Source of the DNA: Microbacterium sufflavum
GTDB lineage: Bacteria; Actinomycetota; Actinomycetes; Actinomycetales; Microbacteriaceae
DNA: 64,000 nucleotides
NCBI RefSeq assembly: GCF_023091155.1
Contig: NZ_JAHWXK010000001.1
Coordinates: 2,946,418 to 3,010,417 of the forward strand
Direction: 5' to 3'
Positions 1 through 9,069 of the stretch are shown here, piece by piece. Positions within the stretch are counted from its first letter, which is position 1. Each line of letters opens with the position of its first letter. Made by a program: the position numbers and the translations under genes. The notes under the pieces were generated by a model. It was given only the letters and a program-made list of their open reading frames with translations. It was not told where the DNA came from and searched no databases.

Positions 1-603
1 GGCGACAAGAACAACTGGTGGGCGGCATACGCGCTGTGGGTGTTCTCGCTCTTCGGGCACGAGGACGTGCGACTGCTCGACGGAGGCCGTGACCGCTGGA
101 TCGCGGAGGGTCGCGAGCTGACCCGCGAGGTCACCGAGCGCCCGACGACCGAGTACCCGGTGGTGGAGCGCGACGACTCCGTGATCCGCGCCTATAAGGA
201 GGACGTCCTCGCCCACCTCGGCAACCCGCTCATCGACGTCCGCTCCCCCGAGGAGTACAGCGGCGAGAGGACCACCGCCCCCGCCTACCCGGAGGAGGGC
301 ACGCTGCGCGCCGGCCACATCCCGACCGCGCAGAGCGTGCCGTGGGCCAAGGCGGTCGCGGAGGACGGCGGCTTCAAGAGCCGTGCCGAGCTCGAGGCGA
401 TCTACCGCGACGGCGCCGGGCTGAAGGACGGCGACGACGTGGTGGCCTACTGCCGGATCGGCGAGCGGTCGAGCCACACCTGGTTCGTGCTGAAGCACCT
501 TCTCGGCTTCGAGAACGTGCGCAACTACGACGGTTCCTGGACCGAGTGGGGCAGCGCGGTGCGCGTTCCGATCGTCACCGGAGCCGAGCCCGGCACGGTC
601 TGA
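1..603 (+). CDS. sseA: Thiosulfate/3-mercaptopyruvate sulfurtransferase (rhodanese), 5' end missing
   Basis: This gene is cut by the left window edge, and its reading frame is open from base 1. It has the two-domain rhodanese layout. The visible part starts near the end of the first domain ([24 protein letters not shown]), and the second domain carries the active-site loop [12 protein letters not shown] with the catalytic cysteine. The C-terminal end (YDGSWTEWG) is typical of SseA proteins. The family moves sulfane sulfur from thiosulfate or 3-mercaptopyruvate to thiophilic acceptors. The next gene, a SufE-family protein, begins 10 nt later, so the two are probably one sulfur-transfer transcription unit. 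An internal ATG near base 40 lies well inside the conserved fold and is not the real start. Confidence 0.93.
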   Translation, partial: GDKNNWWAAYALWVFSLFGHEDVRLLDGGRDRWIAEGRELTREVTERPTTEYPVVERDDSVIRAYKEDVLAHLGNPLIDVRSPEEYSGERTTAPAYPEEGTLRAGHIPTAQSVPWAKAVAEDGGFKSRAELEAIYRDGAGLKDGDDVVAYCRIGERSSHTWFVLKHLLGFENVRNYDGSWTEWGSAVRVPIVTGAEPGTV

Positions 604-613
604 CCGTGGGACA

Positions 614-1054
614 ATGGCGGGGATGAGCGCCACCGACCTGCCCGACACCCTCGCCGAGATCCGCGACGGGTTCCTGGAGACTCCCGAGGCCGACCGTCTC
701 CTGCTGCTCCTCGAGTTCGCTGACGAGCTGCCTCCCGTCTCGGAGGAGGTCGCGAACCACCCCGAGATGTGCGAGCGCGTCGCCGAGTGCCAGTCGCCCG
801 TGTACATCTACGTCGAGGTGAACGACGACATCGTGACGATGCACGCGACCGCACCGGAGGAGGCGCCCACCACGCGCGGCTTCGCGAGCATCCTCGTGCA
901 GGGCATCACGGGCCTCACCTCCGACCAGGTCCTGGCGATCCCGGAGGACTACCCCCAGTCGATCGGGCTCACCAAGGCCGTGTCTCCGCTGCGCATCGGC
1001 GGGATGACGGGCATGCTCATGCGCGCCAAGAACCAGGTCAGGCAGAAGCGCTGA
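614..1054 (+). CDS. SufE family sulfur acceptor protein
   Basis: About 146 residues, the usual size for SufE. It reads EIRDGFLETPEADRLLLLLEF near the N-terminus and has the sulfur-accepting cysteine in ERVAECQSPVYIYV. SufE proteins take persulfide sulfur from a cysteine desulfurase and pass it on for Fe-S cluster assembly. Here the partner is more likely the upstream rhodanese, an arrangement common in actinobacteria. Two in-frame ATGs are possible (614 and 623); the second gives MSATDLPDTL and fits the family start better, but neither has a well-spaced ribosome binding site. The 3' end overlaps the end of the convergent hydrolase gene by 17 nt. Confidence 0.9.
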   Translation: MAGMSATDLPDTLAEIRDGFLETPEADRLLLLLEFADELPPVSEEVANHPEMCERVAECQSPVYIYVEVNDDIVTMHATAPEEAPTTRGFASILVQGITGLTSDQVLAIPEDYPQSIGLTKAVSPLRIGGMTGMLMRAKNQVRQKR

Positions 1055-2192
1055 GACCCTGGTCCGCCAGCCACGTCGTGATCGCGGTGCTCCAGCCCCG
1101 CTCGTCGTAGTTCCACAGCTTCGTGTGACGGGCGACGGTGAACCGCGGCATCGTGACCAGGTCGGGTCGCGCCTCCTGCAACGCCCGTGACGCGTCGACG
1201 GGCACGAAGCCGTCGTCGTCGCTGTGCAGGATCAGGATCGGCGCGGCGAGCTCGTCGGCGCGCGCGACCATGTCGAGCCGGTCGAACAGGATCGGCTCGT
1301 CGGCGCCGCTCAACCGCGCCGTGAGCGGCAGTTGCAGGGCGCTCATCGCCAGGTCGGGCAGCGGGGGCCGGACGCGGAGGAGCTTCGCCTGGAAGCGCAG
1401 CACCGTGCGCCAGTCCACCACCGGGGACTCGAGGATGACGCCGGCGATCCGGTGCCGGTTGCCCGAGCTCACCGAGGCCTGCAGCGACACCGCGCCGCCC
1501 ATGGACCAGCCCATCAGCACGACATGCTCGGCGCCGTGGCGCAGCGCGTAGGCGATGGCGGCGTCGACGTCGCGCCACTCGGACGCCCCGAGGGCGTAGG
1601 CGCCGGCCCGCGTGCGCGGTGCCTCGCCGTCGTTGCGGTACGACACCACGAGGTTCGGCAGCCCGGCGGCGTGCAGCACGGGCACCGCGCGGAGGCACTC
1701 CGACCTGGTCGTGCCGCGGCCGTGCACCTGGATCACCCAGGTGGACGACGACGCCGGGAAGAACCAGGCGGGGCACGGCCCGGCGGGCGAGCCGATCAGC
1801 ACGTTCTCCCACCGCAGGTGCAGCTCGCTGGGAGAGGTGTAGTAGGAACCGCTGAAGGAGGCGCCGCGGTCGACGCTGGCGCCCGGCTCGATTTTGGTGA
1901 GCAGCTTGCGACGCACCGTCGTGCTGTCCGCGCTCAGCACGGCCCCGAGCTTCACGTAGCCGTAGGTCCCGGTGGTGAAGAGCCCGTAGCGCCCGGGCAG
2001 CTCGGTGTCGAGAGTGCGACCGAGCTCGATGGTCTGCGCACCGGTGTCGATCGCGAGGATCTCCGTGTCTGGCACCTTGCGCATCGGGGTGACCACGCGT
2101 CGCGCGACGGCGAGCACCAGGAATCCGGCGGCGGCTCCCAGCGCGAGGAGCGCGGGGACAATGAACTGGGCGGCGTGCCTGAGACTCTTCAT
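1038..2192 (-). CDS. Alpha/beta hydrolase with N-terminal membrane anchor
   Basis: 384 residues. A hydrophobic segment at about residues 8-31 suggests a membrane anchor or uncleaved signal, with the catalytic domain outside. The nucleophile elbow is GWSMGGAVSLQ, and ILILHSDDDGFVPVDAS carries the acid residue region typical of serine hydrolases (esterase/peptidase S9-like fold). The substrate cannot be told from sequence. It is divergent from the DUF3000 gene with a 25-bp gap holding back-to-back TAG-type -10 hexamers. Its 3' end runs 17 nt into sufE on the other strand. Confidence 0.85.
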   Translation of the reverse strand: MKSLRHAAQFIVPALLALGAAAGFLVLAVARRVVTPMRKVPDTEILAIDTGAQTIELGRTLDTELPGRYGLFTTGTYGYVKLGAVLSADSTTVRRKLLTKIEPGASVDRGASFSGSYYTSPSELHLRWENVLIGSPAGPCPAWFFPASSSTWVIQVHGRGTTRSECLRAVPVLHAAGLPNLVVSYRNDGEAPRTRAGAYALGASEWRDVDAAIAYALRHGAEHVVLMGWSMGGAVSLQASVSSGNRHRIAGVILESPVVDWRTVLRFQAKLLRVRPPLPDLAMSALQLPLTARLSGADEPILFDRLDMVARADELAAPILILHSDDDGFVPVDASRALQEARPDLVTMPRFTVARHTKLWNYDERGWSTAITTWLADQGLSASA

Positions 2193-2205
2193 CGCCTTCC
2201 GACTC

Positions 2206-2211
2206 TAGCCT
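2206..2211 (+). promoter_or_regulatory. -10 hexamer for leaderless DUF3000 transcript
   Basis: TAGCCT ends 6 nt before the GTG start of the DUF3000 gene and no Shine-Dalgarno sequence lies between. This is the spacing expected when transcription starts on the initiation codon. Confidence 0.55.
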
Positions 2212-2217
2212 GTTGCC

Positions 2218-2799
2218 GTGACCGCACATCCCGAGGCCGGGACGCCCTTCGACAGCGCCGTCGCCGAACTGCGTGAGACCGCGTTCCGCGATGACATCAC
2301 GGTGCGCGAGATCCCGACGCCGCAGGGCCTCGCCCCGTTCGCGATCGCGCTCTCCGCCGATGTGCGGCCCGGCGAGGACGGCGACTCCGTGTACGGCACC
2401 GGCCGGTTCATCCTGCTCCACGATCCCGACGAGCCGGATGCCTGGGGCGGCGCCTGGCGCATCGTGATCTTCGCGCAGGCGCCGCTGGAGACGGAGATCG
2501 GCACCGACCCGCTGCTGGCCGACGTGACGTGGTCGTGGCTGGTGGACGCGCTCGACTCGCGCGGCGCGGTCTATCGCGCGCCGTCGGGCACCTCGACCAA
2601 GACGCTGTCCAAGGGTTTCGGCGGCCTGGCCGACGAGGGTGACGGGGCACAGATAGAATTGCGGGCGTCCTGGACACCGGATGGCCCCTTCCGACCGCAC
2701 GTCGAAGCGTGGGCCGAGCTGGTCGGCATGCTGGCGGGACTTCCGCCGGGCTCCGAGGGCATCGCCGTGATCGGCGCGCGAAAGGCTGTACGTGACTGA
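2218..2799 (+). CDS. DUF3000 domain-containing protein
   Basis: 193 residues, GTG start. It matches the actinobacterial DUF3000 family, which has no known function and is usually found directly upstream of a ribonuclease D/HRDC protein, as here. No membrane segment or metal-binding motif is visible; the protein looks soluble and acidic. The 3' end overlaps the ribonuclease D gene by 8 nt, so the two are probably translationally coupled and may act together. The start is supported by the TAGCCT -10 hexamer 6 nt upstream. Confidence 0.88.
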   Translation: MTAHPEAGTPFDSAVAELRETAFRDDITVREIPTPQGLAPFAIALSADVRPGEDGDSVYGTGRFILLHDPDEPDAWGGAWRIVIFAQAPLETEIGTDPLLADVTWSWLVDALDSRGAVYRAPSGTSTKTLSKGFGGLADEGDGAQIELRASWTPDGPFRPHVEAWAELVGMLAGLPPGSEGIAVIGARKAVRD

Positions 2800-3985
2800 A
2801 TACTCCGTGATCTCCGACACCGAGGAGTTCCTGGCGGCGTGCGCGGCGCTCGTGGCGGGGTCCGGCCCCGTGGCGGTCGACGTCGAGCGGGCGTCCGGTT
2901 TCCGCTACTCGCAGCGGGCCTACCTGGTGCAGGTGTTCCGTCGCGACAGCGGCGTCTTCCTGTTCGATCCTCCGGCGATCGGTGACATGGGCGCACTGCA
3001 GACCGCGATCGGCGATGTGGAGTGGGTGCTGCACGCCGCGAGTCAGGACCTGCCGTCGCTGCGGGAGCTGCACCTCGAGCCGCGCACGATCTTCGACACG
3101 GAGCTGGCGGCGCGGCTGCTCGGTCACGACCGCGTCGGGCTCGCGGCGGTGGTGGAGGACACACTGGGCATCACGCTGAAGAAGGAGCACTCGGCGGCTG
3201 ACTGGTCGACCCGTCCGCTCCCCGCCGCCTGGCTCGAGTACGCCGCGCTCGACGTGCTGCACCTGGTGGACGTGCGCGACGCCCTGGTCGCCGAGCTCGA
3301 GGAGCAGGGCAAGACCGACTTCGCCGCCCAGGAGTTCGCGGCCACGCTGGCGCGCACGCCCAAGGCCCCGCGCGAAGATCCGTGGCGGCGCCTCAGCGGG
3401 TTGCACCAGGTGCGCGGCGCCCGTAACCTCGCCGTCGCCCGCGCCCTGTGGGAGGCGCGGGAGATGTACGCGCAGCAGCAGGACATCTCCCCCGGAAGGC
3501 TCGTCCCCGACCGCTCGCTCGTGGCGGCCGTGCTCGCCAACCCCGCGTCGAAGCAGGCGCTGGCCGGCATCAAGGAGTTCCAGGGTCGCGCGAGCCGCAC
3601 CCAGCTCGACCGCTGGTGGCAGGCCATCGTCGACGGTCGCGCGGCCGAGCAGCTGCCGCGCGAGCGCGTCCCCAGCGACACCCTTCCCCCGCCGCGCGCC
3701 TGGTCCGATCGGAACCCCGAGGCGGACGCACGGTTGAAGGCCGCACGCCCCGCGGTCGAGGCGGTGGCGGAGGAGCTGGGCATGCCCACCGAGAATCTCC
3801 TCACGCCCGACTACCTGCGCCGCGTGTGCTGGGACTCCCCCGGCACCACCGCGGCGGAGATCGGCGACGCCCTCGCCGCGCTCGGTGCGCGTCCCTGGCA
3901 GATTGAACAGACCGCACAGAAGATCGCGGACGCCTTTGTAGAGGCGGCGCAAGCGCCCGACACCACCTCCCCGACCGCTTCGTAG
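2792..3985 (+). CDS. rnd: Ribonuclease D-like 3'-5' exonuclease with HRDC domain
   Basis: 397 residues, GTG start with AAAGG upstream. The DEDD-type exonuclease fold is visible: AVDVERASGFRYSQRAYLVQ (D-x-E motif), LHAASQDLPSLREL (second aspartate) and YAALDVLHL (third aspartate with the preceding tyrosine). An HRDC nucleic-acid-binding domain follows at about residues 215-295 (PWRRLSGLHQVRGARNLAVA). The family trims 3' ends of structured RNAs such as tRNA precursors; the exact substrate in actinobacteria is not settled. It overlaps the DUF3000 gene by 8 nt. Confidence 0.92.
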   Translation: MTEYSVISDTEEFLAACAALVAGSGPVAVDVERASGFRYSQRAYLVQVFRRDSGVFLFDPPAIGDMGALQTAIGDVEWVLHAASQDLPSLRELHLEPRTIFDTELAARLLGHDRVGLAAVVEDTLGITLKKEHSAADWSTRPLPAAWLEYAALDVLHLVDVRDALVAELEEQGKTDFAAQEFAATLARTPKAPREDPWRRLSGLHQVRGARNLAVARALWEAREMYAQQQDISPGRLVPDRSLVAAVLANPASKQALAGIKEFQGRASRTQLDRWWQAIVDGRAAEQLPRERVPSDTLPPPRAWSDRNPEADARLKAARPAVEAVAEELGMPTENLLTPDYLRRVCWDSPGTTAAEIGDALAALGARPWQIEQTAQKIADAFVEAAQAPDTTSPTAS

Positions 3986-4024
3986 GTTCGATCCAACCGA
4001 TTCCTCCCGGTTTTCACGGCTTCC

Positions 4025-4030
4025 TAGACT
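4025..4030 (+). promoter_or_regulatory. -10 hexamer of the fadA-fadB operon, with upstream inverted repeat
   Basis: TAGACT lies 30 nt before the thiolase GTG start. A short inverted repeat (AACCG at 3995-3999, CGGTT at 4008-4012) sits just upstream and could bind a regulator of fatty-acid degradation. This is weak pattern evidence. Confidence 0.4.
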
Positions 4031-4060
4031 GAGGTCAACCCCAAGAAACCTGGAGGCAGA

Positions 4061-5266
4061 GTGGCCGAGATCTCGGACGTCTTCTTCGTCGATGGCGTGC
4101 GCACCCCGTTCGGGCGCGCCGGCGAAAAAGGCATGTACTGGAACACCCGCGCGGATGACCTCGCCGTCAAGACGACCATCGGGCTGATGGAGCGCAACGC
4201 CGCCGTGCCGGCCGACCGCATCGACGATGTCGCCATCGCGGCGACCAGCCAGACCGGTGACCAGGGGCTCACGCTCGGCCGGTCCGTCGCGATCCTGGCC
4301 GGTCTCCCCCAGACGGTGCCCGGACTCGCGGTGGAGCGCATGTGCGCGGGCGCGATGACCAGCGTCACCACGATGGGCGCGTCGATCGGCGTCGGCATGT
4401 ACGACCTCGCCCTCGCGGGTGGCGTCGAGCACATGGGCCACCACCCGATCGGCTCCAACGCCGACCCCAACCCGCGCTTCGTCGCTGAGAAGATGGTCGA
4501 CCCTGGCGCGCTCAACATGGGTGTCACGGCGGAGCGCATCTTCGACCGGTTCCCGCACCTCACCAAGGAGCGCTCCGACCGCTTCGGCATGCTGAGCCAG
4601 CACAAGGTGCAGGCGGCGTACGACGCCGGCAAGATCCAGCCCGACCTGGTTCCCGTCGCGATCAAGGGCGCCGACGGCGCGTGGGGTCTGGCCACCGAGG
4701 ACGAGGGCCGTCGCCCGCAGACCACGATGGAGGACCTCGCCGGGCTCAAGACGCCGTTCCGTCCGCACGGACGCGTCACGGCGGGCACGTCCTCGCCGTT
4801 GACCGACGGCGCGACCATGTCGCTGCTCGCCGGTGGGGGTGCGGTGAAGGAGCTCGGTCTCGCGCCGAAGATGCGCATGGTGTCGTTCGCCTTCGCGGGC
4901 GTGCAGCCGGAGATCATGGGCATCGGCCCGATCCCGTCCACGGAGAAGGCGCTCAAGAAGGCCGGACTCGACATCTCCGACATCGGGCTGTTCGAGCTGA
5001 ATGAGGCGTTCGCGATCCAGGTGATCTCGCTCCTCGACCACTTCGGCATCGCCGACGACGACCCCCGCGTCAACCAGTGGGGCGGGGCGATCGCGCTCGG
5101 ACACCCCCTCGCGGCCTCCGGCGTCCGACTGATGATCCAGCTCGCCGCACAGTTCGCCGAGCGTCCCGACGTCCGCTACGGCCTGACCGCGATGTGCGTC
5201 GGCCTCGGTCAGGGCGGCTCGGTCATCTGGGAGAACCCGCACTACGACGGAAAGAAGAAGAAGTGA
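4061..5266 (+). CDS. fadA: Acetyl-CoA C-acyltransferase (thiolase)
   Basis: 401 residues, GTG start preceded by GGAGG at good spacing. It has thiolase hallmarks: VERMCAGAMTSVTTM with the nucleophilic cysteine, FELNEAFAIQ, the GGAIALGHPLAASGVR histidine region, and the C-terminal MCVGLGQGGSVIWE with the second active-site cysteine. It carries out the last step of beta-oxidation, cleaving 3-ketoacyl-CoA with CoA. The stop codon overlaps the GTG of the following fadB gene (GTGA), which implies coupled synthesis of the trifunctional enzyme partners. The C-terminus ends in a lysine run (DGKKKK). Confidence 0.95.
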   Translation: MAEISDVFFVDGVRTPFGRAGEKGMYWNTRADDLAVKTTIGLMERNAAVPADRIDDVAIAATSQTGDQGLTLGRSVAILAGLPQTVPGLAVERMCAGAMTSVTTMGASIGVGMYDLALAGGVEHMGHHPIGSNADPNPRFVAEKMVDPGALNMGVTAERIFDRFPHLTKERSDRFGMLSQHKVQAAYDAGKIQPDLVPVAIKGADGAWGLATEDEGRRPQTTMEDLAGLKTPFRPHGRVTAGTSSPLTDGATMSLLAGGGAVKELGLAPKMRMVSFAFAGVQPEIMGIGPIPSTEKALKKAGLDISDIGLFELNEAFAIQVISLLDHFGIADDDPRVNQWGGAIALGHPLAASGVRLMIQLAAQFAERPDVRYGLTAMCVGLGQGGSVIWENPHYDGKKKK

Positions 5267-7404
5267 GCTACGACGACGTCGACTTCTCGCCCATCCAGGC
5301 GCTGACGGAGGGCGAGGTGATCACGCACTCCCCCGTGCGCGACATCCGCCTCCCCTCCGGCAAGGTCCTCGCCCTCATCACCCTCGACAACGGCCGCGAC
5401 CACACGCGCCCGAACACGCTCGGGCCGGCCACGCTCACCGAACTCGGCGAGACGCTGGACGCGCTGAAGGCACGGGCGGCGTCCGGGGAGATCCAGGCCG
5501 TCGGCATCACGGGCAAGCAATACATCCTGGCCGCCGGCGCCGACCTGTCCGACATCAGCAAGGTCGGCTCGCGCGACAACGCCCGCCTCATCGCGCAGCT
5601 CGGGCACCGGGTGCTCGGCAAGCTCGGTGAGCTCGGCGTGCCGTCGTTCGCGTTCGTGAACGGTCTGGCGCTCGGTGGAGGGCTGGAGATCGCGCTGAAC
5701 TCCAGCTACCGCACCGTCGACGCCTCGGCCGCTGCCGTGGCGCTCCCCGAGGTGTTCCTCGGCATCATCCCCGGCTGGGGCGGCGCCTACCTGCTGCCGA
5801 ACCTCATCGGCATCGAGAACGCGCTCGAGGTCGTCATCTCGAACCCGCTCAAGCAGAACCGCATGCTGAAGCCGCAGCAGGCGTTCGACCTGGGCATCTT
5901 CGACGCGATCTTCCCCGCCGCGAACTACCTCGAGAACTCGCTGACCTGGGCCGACGCGGTCCTCGGCGGCAAGAAGGTGGAGCGCAAGAACGAGCCGGGC
6001 AAGATCGAGCGGCTCACCAAGTGGCCGATCGCGATCAAGATGGCGCGCGGCATGCTCGAGTCGAAGATCGGCACCGTGCCGAAGTCGCCGTACGCGGCGC
6101 TCGACCTGCTCGACAAGGCCAAGAGCGGCACCAAGGCCGAGGGCTTCGCCCGCGAGGACGAGGCACTGGCCGAGCTCGTGACCGGCGATCAGTTCGCCGC
6201 CTCGATGTACGCCTTCGATCTCGTGCAGAAGCGGGCCAAGCGCCCGGTCGGCGCGCCCGACAAGGCGCTCGCGAAGAAGGTCACCAAGGTCGGCATCATC
6301 GGTGCCGGACTCATGGCGAGCCAGTTCGCGCTGCTCTTCGTGCGCAAGCTCCAGGTCCCCGTCCTCATCACCGACCTCGATCAGGCGCGGGTCGACAAGG
6401 GCGTGGCGTACATCCACGACGAGATCGGGAAGCTGGAGGGCAAGGGGCGCCTCGACGCCGACACCGCCAACAAGCTGCGCGCGCTGGTCACGGGCACGAC
6501 CGACAAGAGCCTGTACGCCGACTGCGACTTCGTGATCGAGGCGGTCTTCGAAGAGGTCGGCGTCAAGCAGCAGGTCTTCGGCGAGATCGAGAAGATCGTG
6601 GCGGAGGACACCATCCTCGCCACGAACACCTCCTCGCTCTCGGTCGAGGAGATCGGCGCGACGCTCGCTCACCCGGAGCGCCTGGTCGGGTTCCACTTCT
6701 TCAACCCGGTCGCCGTCATGCCGCTGATCGAGATCGTCAAGACGCCGAGCACCTCCGAGGCCGCACTGTCCACGGCTTTCGTGGTCGCGAAGAACCTGGG
6801 CAAGAACGCGGTCCTGACCGCCGACGCACCCGGCTTCGTGGTGAACCGTCTGCTGGCCAAGGTCATGGGCGAGGCTGCGCGCGCGGTCTACGAGGGCACC
6901 CCGATCGCCGAGGTGGAGAAGGCGTTCGCGCCGCTCGGCCTGCCCATGGGGCCGTTCCAGCTGATCGACCTGGTCGGATGGAAGGTCGCCGCCCACGTGC
7001 AGGACACGATGGTGCACGCCTTCCCCGACCGGTTCTACGCGAACGAGAACTTCCACGCCCTCGCCGCGCTCGACCAGGTCGTGGAGAAGGACAAGGGCGG
7101 CCGGGTGGTCGGCTGGAGCAAGCAGGCCGAGAAGGTCATCAAGCCCGCACTCGGCAAGAGTCCGGCCTCTGCGGCGACCATCCTGCAGCGCGTGCAGGAC
7201 GGCCTGGCGACGGAGATCAAGCTGATGCTGGACGAGGGCGTCGTGCCCGAGGTGGAGGACATCGACCTGTGCCTCATCCTCGGCGCAGGCTGGCCGTTCA
7301 TCGACGGCGGCGCCTCGCCCTACCTCGACCGCGAGGGCGCTTCGGAACGCGCCTTCGGCGGCTCGTTCCACACGCCGCAGATCCGCGGCATCGAGAACCG
7401 CTGA
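5263..7404 (+). CDS. fadB: Enoyl-CoA hydratase / 3-hydroxyacyl-CoA dehydrogenase (beta-oxidation alpha subunit)
   Basis: 713 residues if started at the GTG that overlaps the thiolase stop by 4 nt. The N-terminal half is an enoyl-CoA hydratase/crotonase domain (ALGGGLEIALNSSYR; PEVFLGIIPGWGGAY). The C-terminal half is a 3-hydroxyacyl-CoA dehydrogenase with the NAD-binding loop GIIGAGLMASQFALLF and the catalytic region LVGFHFFNPVAVMPLIEIV. The enzyme hydrates enoyl-CoA and oxidises the product to 3-ketoacyl-CoA for the upstream thiolase. An upstream in-frame ATG at 5077 would lie inside the thiolase gene and is rejected. The stop codon abuts the stop of the convergent GMC oxidoreductase gene. 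Confidence 0.94.
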   Translation: MSYDDVDFSPIQALTEGEVITHSPVRDIRLPSGKVLALITLDNGRDHTRPNTLGPATLTELGETLDALKARAASGEIQAVGITGKQYILAAGADLSDISKVGSRDNARLIAQLGHRVLGKLGELGVPSFAFVNGLALGGGLEIALNSSYRTVDASAAAVALPEVFLGIIPGWGGAYLLPNLIGIENALEVVISNPLKQNRMLKPQQAFDLGIFDAIFPAANYLENSLTWADAVLGGKKVERKNEPGKIERLTKWPIAIKMARGMLESKIGTVPKSPYAALDLLDKAKSGTKAEGFAREDEALAELVTGDQFAASMYAFDLVQKRAKRPVGAPDKALAKKVTKVGIIGAGLMASQFALLFVRKLQVPVLITDLDQARVDKGVAYIHDEIGKLEGKGRLDADTANKLRALVTGTTDKSLYADCDFVIEAVFEEVGVKQQVFGEIEKIVAEDTILATNTSSLSVEEIGATLAHPERLVGFHFFNPVAVMPLIEIVKTPSTSEAALSTAFVVAKNLGKNAVLTADAPGFVVNRLLAKVMGEAARAVYEGTPIAEVEKAFAPLGLPMGPFQLIDLVGWKVAAHVQDTMVHAFPDRFYANENFHALAALDQVVEKDKGGRVVGWSKQAEKVIKPALGKSPASAATILQRVQDGLATEIKLMLDEGVVPEVEDIDLCLILGAGWPFIDGGASPYLDREGASERAFGGSFHTPQIRGIENR

Positions 7405-9069
7405 TCAGTCCGACGACGGGGGCCGTGCCGAGCGCGCGGCCCCCGTCGTCGCGTCCTGGGCAGGGCGCTCGTCGGGCTCCCCGCGGCGCGGCCAGTGCGA
7501 CATCGCCCGTTCCGCCAGGGCGGTGATGGTGAGCGACGGGTTGACACCGGGGTTCGCGGGGACCGCAGCACCGTCCACGACGTGCAGCCCGGGATGACCC
7601 CAGACGCGGTGGTACTCGTCCACGACGCCGGTCTCCGGGGCCGAGGAGATGACCGCCCCGCCGAGGAAGTGCGCCGTCAGCGGGATCCCGAACACCTCCG
7701 GCCACGACCCGCGCGCCTCGGCACGGATCCCGCTCTCCTGCTCGAGCCGCGCCGCGATCGCCTGCGCCGCACGGTGTGCCTCCGGCAGGTGACTCGGGTT
7801 CGGCGCACCGTGCCCCTGCGCGCTGGTCAGACGCCAGCGCCCGAACCGCCGCCGCAGCGACAGCGTGAGGGAGTTGTCGGCGGTCTGCATGACGAGGGCG
7901 ATGATCCCGCGCTCGCTCCACCGCCGGAGCGACCCGAGCCGGACCGCGGTGACCGGTGCGCGGAGGATTCCCCGCACGAGCGCTGCCAGGCGTCCGGGCA
8001 GCGACCTCTCCCCCGGCACGAGCACGGTGGCCAGAGCTCCCATCAGGTTCGACCCCGGACCGTAGCGGACGTTCTCGACGTGGGTGCGCTCGTCCACGTG
8101 GAAGGACGTCGTGATCGCCACACCCCGCGCGAGCTGAAGCTGCTCCGGAACGCGCACGGCCACGGCGCCGTCGAGCGCCTCGGAGTTCGTGCGGGTCAGG
8201 CGCCCCACGGCGTCGGGTATCCGAGGGAGCGCGCCGGTGTGCTTCATCCGGTGCAGCAGCTGCTGCGTGCCCCAGGTGCCGGCGGCGAGCACGACCTCCC
8301 GCGCCGTCACGGTGCGGGCCCGGCGCCGCAGCCAGGCCCCGCTGCGCACGGTCGTGATCGCGAAGCCGCCCGTCGCCAGCTCCCGCACCTCGGTGACCGT
8401 GCGGAGGGGCTCGATCGCGACTCCGCGTCGCTCCGCCAGCGCGAGGTAGTTCTTCACCAGGGTGTTCTTCGCGCCGACGCGGCACCCCACCATGCAGTTG
8501 CCGCAGAGCGTGCACCCCGTGCGGTCGGGACCCTCCCCGCCGAAGTACGGATCGGGCACGCGGCGCCCCGGCTCGCCGAACCACACCCCGATGGGTGCCC
8601 GGCGGAAGCTCTCCCCCACGCCGAGGTCGTCCGCGGCTCCCGCCATGATCCGTTCGACCGGCCCGCTGTGCGGATACGCATCGACCACGCCGAGCATGCG
8701 CTTCGCGGTTGCGTAGTGCGGAGCGAGCGCCGCCCGCCAGTCACGGATCGAGCCCCACTGCGGGTCGGCGAAGAACGCGGGGCCCGGCTCGTAGAGCGTG
8801 TTGGCGTAGTTGAGCGAGCCTCCGCCCACACCGGCTCCCGCGAGGATCATGACGTGCGGGAGGCGGTGGATGCGCTGCACGCCGAAGCACCCGAGCGCGG
8901 GCGCCCACAGGTACCGGCGCACGTTCCAGCTCGTCTTCGCGAAGTCGTCGTCGGCGAAGCGCCGCCCGGCCTCGAACACGCGGACACGGTAGCCCTTCTC
9001 GCTCAGCCGCAGCGCCGCGACCGAGCCGCCGAAACCCGACCCCACGACCACGACGTCCTCATCGAACAC
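7405..9069 (-). CDS. GMC family FAD-dependent oxidoreductase (cholesterol-oxidase-like)
   Basis: 554 residues, GTG start. The N-terminal FAD-binding motif is VVGSGFGGSVAALRLSEKGY, followed by GAGVGGGSLNYANTLYEP. The C-terminal GMC domain ends HVVDGAAVPANPGVNPSLTI. A cysteine-rich stretch (TGCTLCGNCMVGCRVGAKNT) resembles a ferredoxin-type cluster motif seen in this subgroup. The family oxidises alcohols, including sterols. The physiological substrate here is unknown. The start overlaps the end of the upstream lipid kinase gene by 11 nt, so it is the third gene of a lipid-linked operon with the AGPS-like oxidase. Confidence 0.87.
   Translation of the reverse strand: MFDEDVVVVGSGFGGSVAALRLSEKGYRVRVFEAGRRFADDDFAKTSWNVRRYLWAPALGCFGVQRIHRLPHVMILAGAGVGGGSLNYANTLYEPGPAFFADPQWGSIRDWRAALAPHYATAKRMLGVVDAYPHSGPVERIMAGAADDLGVGESFRRAPIGVWFGEPGRRVPDPYFGGEGPDRTGCTLCGNCMVGCRVGAKNTLVKNYLALAERRGVAIEPLRTVTEVRELATGGFAITTVRSGAWLRRRARTVTAREVVLAAGTWGTQQLLHRMKHTGALPRIPDAVGRLTRTNSEALDGAVAVRVPEQLQLARGVAITTSFHVDERTHVENVRYGPGSNLMGALATVLVPGERSLPGRLAALVRGILRAPVTAVRLGSLRRWSERGIIALVMQTADNSLTLSLRRRFGRWRLTSAQGHGAPNPSHLPEAHRAAQAIAARLEQESGIRAEARGSWPEVFGIPLTAHFLGGAVISSAPETGVVDEYHRVWGHPGLHVVDGAAVPANPGVNPSLTITALAERAMSHWPRRGEPDERPAQDATTGAARSARPPSSD
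7411..7451. terminator. Bidirectional hairpin terminator between fadB and the GMC oxidoreductase gene
   Basis: A perfect 15-bp stem (7411-7425 with 7437-7451, 11-nt loop) follows the fadB stop. It lies inside the last codons of the convergent oxidoreductase gene. There is no T-tract, which is usual for GC-rich actinobacteria. Confidence 0.7.

Noticed and set aside
2408..5242. Very long minus-strand open frames opposite fadA, fadB, rnd, acnA and others
   Set aside because: They mirror the codon-position GC bias of the real genes, are Arg/Ala/Gly-rich and show no domain; typical shadows in GC-rich DNA.
5077..5262. Longer fadB starting at 5077
   Set aside because: It would lie in another frame inside the conserved end of the thiolase gene; the GTG at 5263 overlapping the thiolase stop fits coupling and family length.
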